Shown piece by piece: positions 1-8,547 of a stretch of 64,000 bases of DNA. The notes beneath the pieces are model-generated. The model ran no database searches, had not been told where the DNA came from, and saw only the letters and a list, made by a program, of their open reading frames with translations. Position numbers and translations under genes: made by a program. The stretch is from Pseudomonadales bacterium (GTDB lineage: Bacteria > Pseudomonadota > Gammaproteobacteria > Pseudomonadales > Halieaceae). The stretch lies in assembly GCA_024234855.1 (NCBI GenBank), contig JACKNN010000001.1:248001-312000 (forward strand), written 5' to 3'. How positions within the stretch are numbered: the stretch's first letter is position 1; every line of letters starts with the position of its first letter.

Positions 1-416
1 TGATTCCCGATCGCGTAACCCCCGGGCTGCTCGACGCCATCAGCCGGCCGCACCTGCAGACCGTGGTCGTCATTCACTGCAATCACGCCAACGAGATCGA
101 CGCATCGGTTGACGCGGCGCTGGCGCGCCTGGCCGGACGCGGCATCACCCTGCTCAACCAGGCGGTTCTGCTGGCGGGAATCAATGATACGGCCCCGGCC
201 CTGACCGCCCTCAGTGAGCGGCTGTTTGCGGCGGGGGTCATGCCCTACTACCTGCACCTGCTGGATAAGGTACAGGGCGCCGCCCATTTCGATGTACCCG
301 AGGAGCGAGCCCGTGAGCTTATCGCTGAAACAGGCGCACTCCTGCCGGGCTACCTGGTACCGAAACTGGTGCGGGAGACGGCGGGAGCACCGTCAAAAAG
401 TATCCTGGCGGGGTGA
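1..416 (+). CDS. epmB: EF-P (R)-beta-lysylation protein EpmB, C-terminal part
   Basis: The reading frame is open from base 3 and ends with TGA at 414-416, so only the last ~138 residues of the protein are in the window. They match the end of the lysine 2,3-aminomutase family (KamA/EpmB): a CNHANE motif, then LNQAVLLAGIND and YYLHLLDKVQGAAHF, then a closing LPGYLVPKLVRE segment. EpmB moves the amino group of lysine from the alpha to the beta position so that EpmA can attach (R)-beta-lysine to elongation factor P. The radical-SAM CxxxCxxC cluster site would lie upstream, outside the window. EpmB is preferred over catabolic KamA because the C-terminus is short; this is inference. Confidence 0.85.
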   Translation, partial: IPDRVTPGLLDAISRPHLQTVVVIHCNHANEIDASVDAALARLAGRGITLLNQAVLLAGINDTAPALTALSERLFAAGVMPYYLHLLDKVQGAAHFDVPEERARELIAETGALLPGYLVPKLVRETAGAPSKSILAG

Positions 417-475
417 ATTGGGGAGGAAGAGGCCAGGCAGCATGGCCGGGCTGCCCAATAACCGATCCGCCCGAG

Positions 476-700
476 CACCCGTTTTATGATCGGACCATTC
501 AGCGTCCGCAATGCGGGCGGATCTGTATTGGGCATCGGAAAGTGAATCCCAGTACCGTTTTTGCCGGCCATGTCGTGGGAATACGCGAGGTAGCTGACAG
601 AATATGGCTGGTCAGTTTTATGGATTATGATCCAGGATACTTTGATGAGGAGGAGGCCCGGGTGGAACCCGCCACCAATCCTCTTGTACCGGAACGGTAA
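476..700 (+). pseudogene. IS481-type transposase, C-terminal remnant
   Basis: The translation from 476 to the stop at 700 gives about 74 residues that resemble the very end of IS481-like integrase-core transposases. A DRT..CGRIC segment is followed by RKVNPSTVFAG, then [16 protein letters not shown] and GYFDEE, and finally a VEPATNP tail. The usual final segment (like FGPKVLPMSPV in relatives) has decayed to LVPER. No DDE catalytic core, start codon or terminal inverted repeat was found upstream, where the window soon runs into the epmB 3' end. This is therefore a dead fragment left between epmB and the tRNA gene. The family is recognised from memory of the conserved tail. Confidence 0.65.
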
Positions 701-730
701 ACCATGTGTCCGGAATACACCTTTGAAAAT

Positions 731-807
731 TGGTCGGTGTGAGAGGATTCGAACCTCCGACCCCTTCCTCCCGAAGGAAGTGCGCTACCAGGCTGCGCCA
801 CACACCG
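731..807 (-). tRNA. proK: tRNA-Pro (anticodon CGG)
   Basis: Read on the minus strand, the 77 bases fold as a complete tRNA. The acceptor arm is CGGTGTG paired with CACACCG, the D-loop contains AGCCTGGTAGCGC, and the anticodon stem CTTCC/GGAAG encloses the loop TTCGGGA with anticodon CGG. The T-arm is GGAGG TTCGAAT CCTCT, and an encoded 3' ACCA closes the gene at 731-734. It closely resembles the E. coli proline tRNA for CCG codons. An integration scar (the transposase remnant) lies immediately downstream of its 3' end. Confidence 0.97.
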
Positions 808-888
808 ATTATTGAGGGCGCGCTACTATACCAAAAGAGTCAGGCGGAACCAATGCCTTCGCCATGGCGGCGATTATGCCGGCGGGCG

Positions 889-1092
889 TCAGTACACGCC
901 CGCCCAGTGGGCCAGATACTGACTGAAGATACTCAGGCCCATCACAACCACAATCAGCAGTATCAGCAGGCGCAGCGGGCGGAACGGCTTGCGCTCGACC
1001 GCGTTGACACCGCGCTTGATAAACTCATCCACCCTGGCCTGGTCATCCGGGTACAACCGGTTCTGGTAGCTCTTGTCTTTGTCGTCTTTCAT
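889..1092 (-). CDS. DUF3094 family small membrane protein
   Basis: This 67-residue protein has a hydrophilic N-terminal half (LYPDDQARVDEF, GVNAVERKPFRP) followed by one strongly hydrophobic segment of about 20 residues (LRLLILLIVVVMGLSIF) and a short tail. The pattern PEDQARVDEYL..G.N.VERKPFRP plus one membrane helix is typical of the DUF3094 family seen in Pseudomonas and relatives, whose function is unknown. The start at 1092 is chosen because the family begins just before the charged segment. The open frame runs 32 codons further upstream, but through the terminator hairpin of the preceding gene. Confidence 0.75.
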   Translation of the reverse strand: MKDDKDKSYQNRLYPDDQARVDEFIKRGVNAVERKPFRPLRLLILLIVVVMGLSIFSQYLAHWAGVY

Positions 1093-1102
1093 TTCCACTA
1101 TC

Positions 1103-1142
1103 AAAAAAATGGGGAGAGAACAGCTAAACGTATTCTCTCCCC
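1103..1142 (-). terminator. Rho-independent terminator after the acyl-CoA dehydrogenase gene
   Basis: A perfect 10-bp inverted repeat (GGGGAGAGAA at 1111-1120 and TTCTCTCCCC at 1133-1142) has a 12-base loop. On the minus strand it is followed directly by a run of seven T (1103-1109). It lies about 55 bases past the stop codon of the minus-strand acyl-CoA dehydrogenase gene and just before the small DUF3094 gene, so it separates the two transcripts. Confidence 0.9.
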
Positions 1143-1196
1143 TTAAAGCAGGAAAGTCACCTGTTCGGGCGAGCTTTCCGAGCAGCAACTGATTGA

Positions 1197-2990
1197 CTAG
1201 AGTTCGAACAGCTCTACCGGCATCTCCATCAGGTTATCAGGACCGGACACCATCGCAGTCTTGTGGCTGAGGGTACGCGGCAGCAGTCGATCGAAGTAGA
1301 AGCGGGCGGTCATCAGTTTCGCCTCGTAGAACGATACGTCCCCGTCCGCAGCAGCGATTTTTTTCCTGGCCAGTACGGCCATGCGCGCCCAGAAGTAGGC
1401 GAGGGTCACGTAACCGCTGTACATCAGGTAATCCACGGCAGCCGCCCCGGCGGCATCGGGATTCTGCATGGCGGACTCGCCGATCTTCATGGACAGCCCC
1501 AGCCATTCATCCTTGTAGGCCTTGAGCACGCTGATGAACTCGGCATCTTCAGGGCCATCGTTGGCGACACAGAACTCATCAATCAACGCGGTGAATCCGA
1601 GCAGCAATTTGCCGCCACTGCCGATGACCTTGCGGCCCAGCAAATCCAGCGATTGAATCCCGGTGGTGCCTTCGTACAGCATGGAAATCCGCGCATCGCG
1701 CACGATCTGTTCCATGCCCCATTCCCGGATGAAGCCGTGGCCACCGTAAATCTGGACACCGAGGTTGGCAGACTCAAAGCCGGCTTCGGTAACAAAGGCC
1801 TTGCCGATAGGCGTCAGCAGCGCCAGCAGCTCATCGGCCGCCTTGGCCCGCTTCTCGTCACCGCCGTCAACGATATCGCCCAATTGCGCCAGGAAGTACA
1901 GGAACGCGCGACTGCCCTCGGTAAACGCCTTCTGCGTCAGCAGCATACGGCGCACATCGGGATGGACGATGATGGGGTCAGCCGGACCGTCCGGGTTCTT
2001 GGGCCCTGTGAGGCTGCGCATGGCCAGGCGCTCGCGCGCATACATCAGCGCGCCGGTATAGGACAACTGGGCGTGCGCCAGCCCCTGAACCGCAGTCCCT
2101 ATGCGGGCCGTGTTCATGAAGGTAAACATACAGTTCAGGCCCTTGTTGGGCGGCCCGATGAGATAGCCCGTGGCGCCATCAAAGTTCATCACACAAGTGG
2201 CGGAGCCCTTGATGCCCATTTTCTTTTCGATGGACGCGCAGGTAACCGCATTGCGATCACCGACACCCCCGTCGTCGTTCAGCGTGAACTTGGGCACGAT
2301 GAACAGGGAGATACCCTTGGTGCCCTCCGGCGCATCCGGCAAGCGGGCCAGCACGATATGGACAATATTTTCGGCCATGTCGTGTTCGCCGGCGCTGATG
2401 AAAATCTTTGTTCCGGTGATGGCATAGCTGCCGTCGGCCCGGGGCTCGGCCTTGGTGCGCAACAGGCCCAGGTCGCTGCCGCAATGCGCTTCGGTCAGGC
2501 ACATGGTGCCGGTCCAGGCGCCCTCGACCAGTTTGGTCAGGTATTTTTGCTTTTGCTCCGCGTCGCCGTGCTCTTCGATGGTTTTCACTGCACCGTGGCT
2601 GAGGCCCGGGTACATCAGCCAGGACCAGTTGGCGGTACCTGCCATTTCGTTGATGACAATGCCCATCAGGTTAGGCATGCCCTGGCCACCCACCTCGGTG
2701 CTCGCACTCAGCGCCGGCCAACCGTTGGCCACATACTGGTGATAGGCATCGGCAAATCCCTTGGGTGTCGTCACTCCCTCCTCGGTCCAGTGACAGCCTT
2801 CCTCGTCGCCCGGCTGGTTGAGCGGCGACAGCACGTTCTCGGCAAACCTGGCGCCTTCTTCCACGATGGCGCTCATGAGATCGGCCGTGGCCTCCTCATA
2901 ACCGGGGAGCGTCTGGTAGAGCTGCTCGGACTCGAGCAACTCGTTTACAACAAAGCTGATATCGCGCAGGGGCGCCTTGTAGGCTGGCAT
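1197..2990 (-). CDS. Acyl-CoA dehydrogenase (DmdC/long-form family)
   Basis: This 597-residue flavoprotein belongs to the long acyl-CoA dehydrogenase group that includes 3-methylmercaptopropionyl-CoA dehydrogenase (DmdC). It should introduce the alpha-beta double bond into an acyl-CoA, passing electrons to ETF. An N-terminal helical domain (about 40-155) is followed by the FAD-binding middle domain (CLTEAHCGSDLG; TGTKIFISAGEHD) and the C-terminal helical domain. The latter carries IYGGHGFIREWGMEQIVRDARI and then MLYEGTTGIQ, whose Glu is the expected catalytic base near residue 440. A further ~120-residue C-terminal extension marks the long family. The gene is monocistronic with its own terminator. 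DMSP breakdown is possible in a marine host, but the substrate cannot be read from sequence. Confidence 0.9.
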   Translation of the reverse strand: MPAYKAPLRDISFVVNELLESEQLYQTLPGYEEATADLMSAIVEEGARFAENVLSPLNQPGDEEGCHWTEEGVTTPKGFADAYHQYVANGWPALSASTEVGGQGMPNLMGIVINEMAGTANWSWLMYPGLSHGAVKTIEEHGDAEQKQKYLTKLVEGAWTGTMCLTEAHCGSDLGLLRTKAEPRADGSYAITGTKIFISAGEHDMAENIVHIVLARLPDAPEGTKGISLFIVPKFTLNDDGGVGDRNAVTCASIEKKMGIKGSATCVMNFDGATGYLIGPPNKGLNCMFTFMNTARIGTAVQGLAHAQLSYTGALMYARERLAMRSLTGPKNPDGPADPIIVHPDVRRMLLTQKAFTEGSRAFLYFLAQLGDIVDGGDEKRAKAADELLALLTPIGKAFVTEAGFESANLGVQIYGGHGFIREWGMEQIVRDARISMLYEGTTGIQSLDLLGRKVIGSGGKLLLGFTALIDEFCVANDGPEDAEFISVLKAYKDEWLGLSMKIGESAMQNPDAAGAAAVDYLMYSGYVTLAYFWARMAVLARKKIAAADGDVSFYEAKLMTARFYFDRLLPRTLSHKTAMVSGPDNLMEMPVELFEL

Positions 2991-3188
2991 GATAACTACC
3001 TCTTGGTTATTGAGCAGACTCCGCGGGACATCCCACGAACGAAACAGGGAGACAGAGCCATGTGTTCAGCGCATACATTGTCTGCCTTTCTCGCCGGAAG
3101 TCAAATAGATTTTTAGTATCCGGACGCTCGCCGGGCCAAGAAAGCGGCTATATAGATCTGGATCAAACTTTTTCGAAGTGAGCGCTCA

Positions 3189-3863
3189 TTAACCCAGAAG
3201 GGTTTCGAGCGAAAGACATTCGGATGCCTGATCGGCATCGAAAGCCGGCATCGAGGGTATTTCTCCCAACAGGGGGGCCGGCAGCAAACGCCGCAAACTG
3301 TCCAGGTTGCCCGCGTAGTTCTGCATCGTCTCCCCGGGCTGGTTGGCGACCCAGCCTGCGAGCTTGAGGCCGTCGCGCGCAATGGCCTCTGCCGTCAGCA
3401 GGGCGTGGTTGATGCATCCCAGGCGCATCCCCACCACCAGTATCACCGCCACCTGCAATTGCACCGCCACATCGGCCAGGGTCTCGCGAGCACTGATCGG
3501 CACGCGCCAGCCGCCGGCCCCCTCGATCAGCACGACATCGGCCCCACCCAGCATCACCCCGCGACACAGGCCGGCCAGACGGCTGGCCTGCAACAAACGG
3601 CCCTCCTGCCCGGCGGCTAGGTGGGGCGCAATGGCCGCCTTCAGCGCGACGGGGTTTACCTGTGCGTAATCAAGCGACACTGTCATCCAGCGCATCAGCT
3701 GCAACGCATCTTCATTGTGCCCCAAATCGTCACAACCCGCGGCGACCGGCTTGATCGCTGCTGTGCGCAAGCCGGCCCTGCCCGCGGCGGCCAGTAATGC
3801 GCAACTCACGGCCGTCTTGCCGACCCCGGTATCGGTACCGGTTACAAACCATGTTCTGGTCAT
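3189..3863 (-). CDS. bioD: Dethiobiotin synthetase BioD
   Basis: BioD (224 residues) closes the ureido ring of dethiobiotin from 7,8-diaminopelargonic acid, CO2 and ATP, the penultimate step of biotin synthesis. The N-terminal P-loop GTDTGVGKT (residues 9-17) is diagnostic, followed by KPVAAGC, VLIEGAGGWRVPIS and the later NQPGE motif. It is the last gene of the bioB-bioF-bioHC-bioD operon, and its start codon overlaps the bioHC stop by 4 bases (ATGA), implying translational coupling. The length is normal for the family. Confidence 0.95.
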   Translation of the reverse strand: MTRTWFVTGTDTGVGKTAVSCALLAAAGRAGLRTAAIKPVAAGCDDLGHNEDALQLMRWMTVSLDYAQVNPVALKAAIAPHLAAGQEGRLLQASRLAGLCRGVMLGGADVVLIEGAGGWRVPISARETLADVAVQLQVAVILVVGMRLGCINHALLTAEAIARDGLKLAGWVANQPGETMQNYAGNLDSLRRLLPAPLLGEIPSMPAFDADQASECLSLETLLG

Positions 3864-5443
3864 ATTTTTGTCGCCTCGCCAAAAAACACTTCGTAGCTTG
3901 CCGGCAACTGGTCGTCGCAGCGCCAGCGCTCATATGCCTGCAACATCCCCTGCAGCGCCCCGCGCGTGGTCAGGCCGGCCGGCCGGCCCCGGTTCATATT
4001 GTGGGCGCCCAGGCCTTTAAGTTCGGCGAGCAACTCGCCCACGCGCTGGTAATACATAGTGTGGAGTTCGGTTTTCATGTTGAGCTGAAGCCCGGGCACC
4101 ATCGCAGCCGCCGCCGCAAGCGTGGCGAGTGGCAGGAATTCATTGACGTGCTGGTGGGCGTCGACGGCAGCCCAGGACTGCCGCAGCTCTTTCAGTGTGT
4201 CCGGGCCCAGCGTAGTGAAAACACAGCGTCCCCCCGGTTTCAGTACCCGGCCGATTTCAGCGAACACCTGCTCGGGGCGATGACACCACTGGATCGCCAG
4301 ACTGCTGAATACCAGGTCCACGGAATCTGTAGCCAGCGGCAGCGCCTCGGCATCGCCCAGCAACCAGCTGCTGTCGGCCCCGCCATGGGCGCGCGCATAC
4401 CCGACCATGCCCGGTGCCAGGTCCAGGCCAATATAGCTTGCCCCCGGGCAACGCGCCTGCAACGCGAATCGAAATGAGCCGGTGCCACAGCCCAGGTCGA
4501 GCACGACGGCCGGTGCCTCCCCCATCGGGTCCAGGTAACCCAGCAAGCGAGTTCCCACGTCGCGCTGCAGTTTCGCCACGGCGTCATAGGATGTGGCGGC
4601 GCGACTGAACGATGACGCCACCTCCCGCTTGTCCGGCCCGGCGAAGCGGCCCATCCCAGCGCCCGGCAGGCCCGTACCGGCCAGGAAGTCGTGGATTTCC
4701 CGGGCCAGCCGATCGGCGCAGTCGAGCAGGGCCAGGTGGCTGGCCCCCGGCAGCACCTGCACCCGCGCGCCGTCCCCGGCAGGCAGCAGCCCGACCAGCG
4801 CCGGCTCAAGCGCCGCCGGGACCAGTCCGTCATTGGCCGCCAGCAGGTGCAACTGGGGCTGTTGCAACTGCGCCAGCTGCGCGCGCTGATCCAGCCGCTG
4901 CAGCAGCGCCAGCCCCGCCTCCAGCTCGGGCCCGGGCGTTCCACGGCCGCGCCCATGCAATTGCCTCAGCAGGGTCCGGGGCTGCCTGGCGCCCCTGGCC
5001 TGGAGGCTGCCGAAACGCTGCAGGGTGGCGACGGGATCGGACTGGTAACTGGCGCTGAAGCTGGCAAATGCAGCGGCATCCATACCGGGCCAACGGCGCT
5101 GCGCGACGAAGCGTGGATTACTGCACAGGGTTACTACTGCCGCCACCCGCTCGACATGGCGGGTGGCCAGCTCCAGCGCCAGCTGGCCCCCCAGGGACCA
5201 GCCGATATACACCGCCTTGCGCGGCGCCACGGCCAGGATCGCCTCCAGCAAACCCGCCAGCTCCCATTGCCTGCCTGTATCCAAGCCCGGGGAGCAGCCG
5301 GGTAGGTCCAGCAGGGTAATATTCGCCCACGGCCGCAAGTGCGCAAGCAGTGGCCGCCAGATCTCCCGGCTGCTGCCCCAGCCGTGCAGCAACACCAGTT
5401 CCAGCTGTTGAGGCCGGTTCGCGGGCAGATATTCGACGCTCAT
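3860..5443 (-). CDS. bioHC: Fused BioH esterase - BioC malonyl-ACP methyltransferase
   Basis: Two pimelate-synthesis enzymes are joined in one 527-residue protein. Residues 1 to about 255 are an alpha/beta-hydrolase of BioH type, with LLHGWGSSREIW, nucleophile Ser83 in GWSLGG, acid Asp205 and His236 in GASHL. BioH cleaves pimeloyl-ACP methyl ester. Residues ~270-527 are BioC, a SAM methyltransferase with FSRAATSYD, LDLGCGTG (315-322) and VLKPGGRCVFTTLG. BioC methylates malonyl-ACP to open the pathway and BioH removes the methyl group at its end, so the fusion joins the first and last steps. The start codon overlaps the bioF stop by one base (TGATG). Such fusions have been reported in a few marine gammaproteobacteria such as Saccharophagus. 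Confidence 0.93.
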   Translation of the reverse strand: MSVEYLPANRPQQLELVLLHGWGSSREIWRPLLAHLRPWANITLLDLPGCSPGLDTGRQWELAGLLEAILAVAPRKAVYIGWSLGGQLALELATRHVERVAAVVTLCSNPRFVAQRRWPGMDAAAFASFSASYQSDPVATLQRFGSLQARGARQPRTLLRQLHGRGRGTPGPELEAGLALLQRLDQRAQLAQLQQPQLHLLAANDGLVPAALEPALVGLLPAGDGARVQVLPGASHLALLDCADRLAREIHDFLAGTGLPGAGMGRFAGPDKREVASSFSRAATSYDAVAKLQRDVGTRLLGYLDPMGEAPAVVLDLGCGTGSFRFALQARCPGASYIGLDLAPGMVGYARAHGGADSSWLLGDAEALPLATDSVDLVFSSLAIQWCHRPEQVFAEIGRVLKPGGRCVFTTLGPDTLKELRQSWAAVDAHQHVNEFLPLATLAAAAAMVPGLQLNMKTELHTMYYQRVGELLAELKGLGAHNMNRGRPAGLTTRGALQGMLQAYERWRCDDQLPASYEVFFGEATKI

Positions 5444-6609
5444 CAGGTTCCGGGCCAGCAGGCGCCCAGTTGCTCGAGCAATTGGTCTACCTGGTCCTCG
5501 CTGTGGCCGGCACTGAGGGTGATGCGCAGGCGGGAGGTGCCCGCCGGGACCGTGGGCGGCCGGATTGCGCCAATCAACAGCCCCCGCTGCCCGAGCCGGG
5601 TGCTGAGCGTAACGGCTGTTGCGGCGTCGCCAACCAACAGCGGCTGGATGGCGCTGCCGGAGTTCATCAGCGGCAGATCCAGCTGCCCGGCGCCGTGGCG
5701 AAAACGGCGGATCAAATGCGCCAGGTGCTGCCGGCGCCAGGATTCCTCCCGCAGCAGGCCGAGTGATTCCAGGCTGGCGGCCGCTATCGCCGGCGGCAAT
5801 GCCGTGGTGTAGATGTACGTGCGGGCCTGCTGGATCAGCGCCTCGATCAGCGTCTCGGTGCCTGCCACAAAAGCGCCGGCAGTGCCCAGTGCCTTGCCCA
5901 GCGTGGCCATGAGCACCTGCGCGCCAGAGCAGTCCAGCGCCGCCAGTTCAGTGCTGCCGGCGCCGCGTTCTCCCATCACGCCGAAACCGTGGGCATCGTC
6001 CACCATAAGCCAGGCGTCATGCCGGGCACAGGCAGCGGCCAGCTCGGGCAGCGGCGCCGAATCGCCGTCCATGCTGAACACGCCGTCCACCACCGCCAGT
6101 TTTACCCCGCTCGCCTTTGCCAGCTTGCGCTCCAGCGCCGCCACGTCATTGTGGGTAAAACGCTGGAAGCGGGCGCCGCTGTGGAGGCCGCCGTCCAGCA
6201 GGGAAGCATGATTGAGCCGGTCTTCGATGACATGGTCACCCCGGCGCAGCAGCGTCGTCAGTATGCCCATATTTGCCATATAGCCACTGGAGAACAGCAG
6301 GGCACGGGGCCGGCCGGTAAACTCCGCCAGTGCCTCTTCGAGCTGGTGGTGTACTGTGCTGTGGCCACAGACCAGGTGCGAGGCGCCACTGCCGACGCCA
6401 TACTGCGCGGCCGCGCGCTGGAACGCGGCGATAACGCGGGGATGGGCCGCAAGGCCGAGGTAGTCGTTACTGCAGAAGTTCAGGTACGGCCTGCCGTCCA
6501 GTTGCACCACCGGCCCCTGGGCCGACTGCAGGGTCAGGCGCTGGCGATACAGGTGATCCTGCCGGCGCCGGGCAAGGCCCGCCTCCAGGCGATCAGCTAA
6601 CAGCCCCAT
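5443..6609 (-). CDS. bioF: 8-amino-7-oxononanoate synthase BioF
   Basis: BioF (388 residues) is a PLP-dependent enzyme that condenses pimeloyl-ACP with L-alanine to give 8-amino-7-oxononanoate. Visible fold-type I features are the glycine-rich [14 protein letters not shown] segment, a [11 protein letters not shown] motif with Asp204 and His207 that hold the pyridine ring, and the Schiff-base lysine Lys239 in ATLGKALG. The gene starts 9 bases after bioB stops and overlaps bioHC by one base. No bioA (the next enzyme) is present in this operon, so it must be elsewhere in the genome. Confidence 0.95.
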   Translation of the reverse strand: MGLLADRLEAGLARRRQDHLYRQRLTLQSAQGPVVQLDGRPYLNFCSNDYLGLAAHPRVIAAFQRAAAQYGVGSGASHLVCGHSTVHHQLEEALAEFTGRPRALLFSSGYMANMGILTTLLRRGDHVIEDRLNHASLLDGGLHSGARFQRFTHNDVAALERKLAKASGVKLAVVDGVFSMDGDSAPLPELAAACARHDAWLMVDDAHGFGVMGERGAGSTELAALDCSGAQVLMATLGKALGTAGAFVAGTETLIEALIQQARTYIYTTALPPAIAAASLESLGLLREESWRRQHLAHLIRRFRHGAGQLDLPLMNSGSAIQPLLVGDAATAVTLSTRLGQRGLLIGAIRPPTVPAGTSRLRITLSAGHSEDQVDQLLEQLGACWPGT

Positions 6610-6618
6610 GACTGCGGC

Positions 6619-7698
6619 TTAATGGACGCCCCGGGCACTGCCGGCGGTACCGGCGGTGGCATCGTAAAACTGGGGGCTGGGCACTGCGGGGGCGCTCGCC
6701 ACCTGCCGCTGCTCGGGCTCAATGCCCAGTCGCGCAAACAGGGCCATGTCTGAATTGGCCCGGGGATTGGGCGTGGTCAGGAGTTTCTCGCCGTAAAAAA
6801 TGGAATTGGCGCCGGCGAAATACGCCAGGGCGTGCATCTGCTCGTTCATCTCCTCGCGGCCCGCGGACAGGCGCACGTGGGAGGCCGGCATCATGATGCG
6901 CGCAACGGCGATGGTACGGATAAACTCGAAGGGGTCGAGATCCGCCTGCTCCGCCAGCGGTGTGCCCTCCACCCGCACCAGCATATTGACCGGCACGCTC
7001 TCGGGATGCTGCGGCAGGTTGGCCAGTTGTTGCAACAGGCCGGCGCGATCGCTCACCTGTTCGCCCATGCCCACGATGCCGCCGCTGCACACCTTCATAC
7101 CCGCCCCGCGCACATGCTCCAGGGTTTGCAGCCGATCCTGGTAGGTGCGTGTGGTGATGATGTCGCGGTAGAACTCCGGCGAGGTATCGAGGTTGTGGTT
7201 GTAGTAGTCCAGCCCGGCCTCAGCCAGCTCCTGTGCCTGCTCGCCGCTCAACATACCCAGCGTCATGCAGCTCTCCAGCCCCAGCTCGCGCACACCCTTG
7301 ACCATGGCGACCACGTAGGGCATGTCCCGCTGCTTCGGCGAGCGCCAGGCGGCACCCATGCAAAACCGCGTGGCACCACTTTCCCGCGCGGCCCGCGCCT
7401 GCTCCAGTACCTTTTCGACTGCCATCAGCTTCTCGGCTTCCAGCCCGGTATCGTAGCGGGTGCTCTGGGGGCAGTAGGCACAATCTTCCGGGCAGGCGCC
7501 GGTTTTGATGGAAAGCAGGGTGCTCACCTGGACCCGGTTCGGGTCAAAATAGCGACGATGAATACTCTGGGCACGGAACAGCAAATCGTTGAACGGCAGG
7601 TCAAACAGCGCTTCCACCTCCTGGCGCGACCAGTCGTGACGGATATCGCCCGGCACGTGGGCGAGTTCGGAGGGCGCAACGGTGGCTGCTGACGTCAT
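6619..7698 (-). CDS. bioB: Biotin synthase BioB
   Basis: BioB is the radical-SAM enzyme that inserts sulfur into dethiobiotin. The 4Fe-4S/SAM site [10 protein letters not shown], the downstream RFCMGAAWR motif, [13 protein letters not shown] and [10 protein letters not shown] (2Fe-2S and SAM pocket) are all present. The start at 7698 (359 residues, [10 protein letters not shown]...) is chosen because an AGGT Shine-Dalgarno-like element lies about 7 bases upstream. In-frame ATGs at 7737 and 7779 are possible, but the latter would put the N-terminus inside the BirA-like operator at 7757-7789. The protein has a short non-conserved C-terminal tail ([12 protein letters not shown]). It is the first gene of the biotin operon. 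Confidence 0.94.
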   Translation of the reverse strand: MTSAATVAPSELAHVPGDIRHDWSRQEVEALFDLPFNDLLFRAQSIHRRYFDPNRVQVSTLLSIKTGACPEDCAYCPQSTRYDTGLEAEKLMAVEKVLEQARAARESGATRFCMGAAWRSPKQRDMPYVVAMVKGVRELGLESCMTLGMLSGEQAQELAEAGLDYYNHNLDTSPEFYRDIITTRTYQDRLQTLEHVRGAGMKVCSGGIVGMGEQVSDRAGLLQQLANLPQHPESVPVNMLVRVEGTPLAEQADLDPFEFIRTIAVARIMMPASHVRLSAGREEMNEQMHALAYFAGANSIFYGEKLLTTPNPRANSDMALFARLGIEPEQRQVASAPAVPSPQFYDATAGTAGSARGVH

Positions 7699-7756
7699 AA
7701 CAAACCTGGAAAAATACGGGGAGGAAAGGGGTTTCATGATACCGCCATCGATTTTT

Positions 7757-7789
7757 CTGTCAACCGACGGGGTGCGCAATGGTTAACAA
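7757..7789. promoter_or_regulatory. Probable BirA operator between bioB and comF
   Basis: An imperfect dyad consists of CTGTCAACC (7757-7765), a 15-base spacer, and GGTTAACAA (7781-7789). The right half reads TTGTTAACC on the other strand, so the two 9-mers agree at 7 of 9 positions. This fits the known biotin-repressor operator pattern, TTGTAAACC with a 14-16 base gap and GGTTTACAA. It lies 59 bases upstream of the chosen bioB start, exactly where a BirA site is expected. It also overlaps the comF start codon (7779-7781), so BirA binding might affect comF as well. Confidence 0.75.
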
Positions 7790-8510
7790 GATACTCCGCT
7801 CCATTCTGGACGGTGTATTCCCGGACTACTGCCGCCTGTGCGGCCTGCGCAGCATGCGCTCGCTGCCGCTGTGCCTGGCCTGCGAGCGGGAGCTACAGGT
7901 AAACAGCGCCTGCTGCTACAGCTGTGCGATTCCGCTGCCGCCCGTCTCCGGCCCCGACTCCCCGACCCAGTGCGGCGCCTGCCTGCAGGCGCCGCCGCCC
8001 TTCCAGCGCACCATCGCGCCCTGGTTGTATTGCGAGACCATGGCCTACCTGATCCGGCGCTGGAAATTCCACGGGGAAAGGCAATTGACGCCTCTGCTGG
8101 CGACCCTGTGGCTGCAACAGGTGTACGAACCGGATCCGGTGGACGCTCTCATTCCGGTTCCCCTGCACTGGCGCCGCCTGTGGCGGCGCGGGTTCAACCA
8201 GTCGGAACTCCTGTGCCGGCAGTTGCGCGCGCTGGCACCGGGCGATGTTGCAGCTGGGCTGGACCGCCGCGGCATACGCCGTCGCCGCGCCACCCCCGCC
8301 CAGTCCGGTATGGCCGCGGCCCGGCGCGCTGTCAATCTGCGGGGGGCCTTTACAGCACACAGGCGCTATGACAACCTGCGGGTCGCCATCATCGACGATG
8401 TATTCACCACCGGAGCCACCGCTGCCGCCATGGCGGTTGCGCTGCGCAACGCTGGTGCGGCCCACATCGAAGTGTGGTGCCTGGCAAGAACACCCGCCCC
8501 GGGAGCCTGA
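7779..8510 (+). CDS. comF: ComF family phosphoribosyltransferase-like protein
   Basis: This 243-residue protein has an N-terminal zinc-finger-like region with paired cysteines (CRLC, CLAC, CCYSC, CGAC within residues 18-70). A phosphoribosyltransferase domain follows, with [20 protein letters not shown] and the PRPP-binding loop [13 protein letters not shown] near the C-terminus. ComF/GntX proteins are linked to DNA uptake in naturally competent bacteria and to growth on extracellular DNA, though their reaction is unproven. It is transcribed divergently from the biotin operon, and a comF-bioB neighbour pair is common in gammaproteobacteria. Type IV pilus genes are encoded elsewhere in the window. 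Confidence 0.88.
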   Translation: MVNKILRSILDGVFPDYCRLCGLRSMRSLPLCLACERELQVNSACCYSCAIPLPPVSGPDSPTQCGACLQAPPPFQRTIAPWLYCETMAYLIRRWKFHGERQLTPLLATLWLQQVYEPDPVDALIPVPLHWRRLWRRGFNQSELLCRQLRALAPGDVAAGLDRRGIRRRRATPAQSGMAAARRAVNLRGAFTAHRRYDNLRVAIIDDVFTTGATAAAMAVALRNAGAAHIEVWCLARTPAPGA

Positions 8511-8547
8511 GCCTGGCCCATCCTGTACACCGCCAGCGGAATCGCTC

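Noticed and set aside
1263..3116. A 617-codon open frame opposite the acyl-CoA dehydrogenase
   Set aside because: Low-complexity translation with no motifs, fully antisense to a conserved enzyme.
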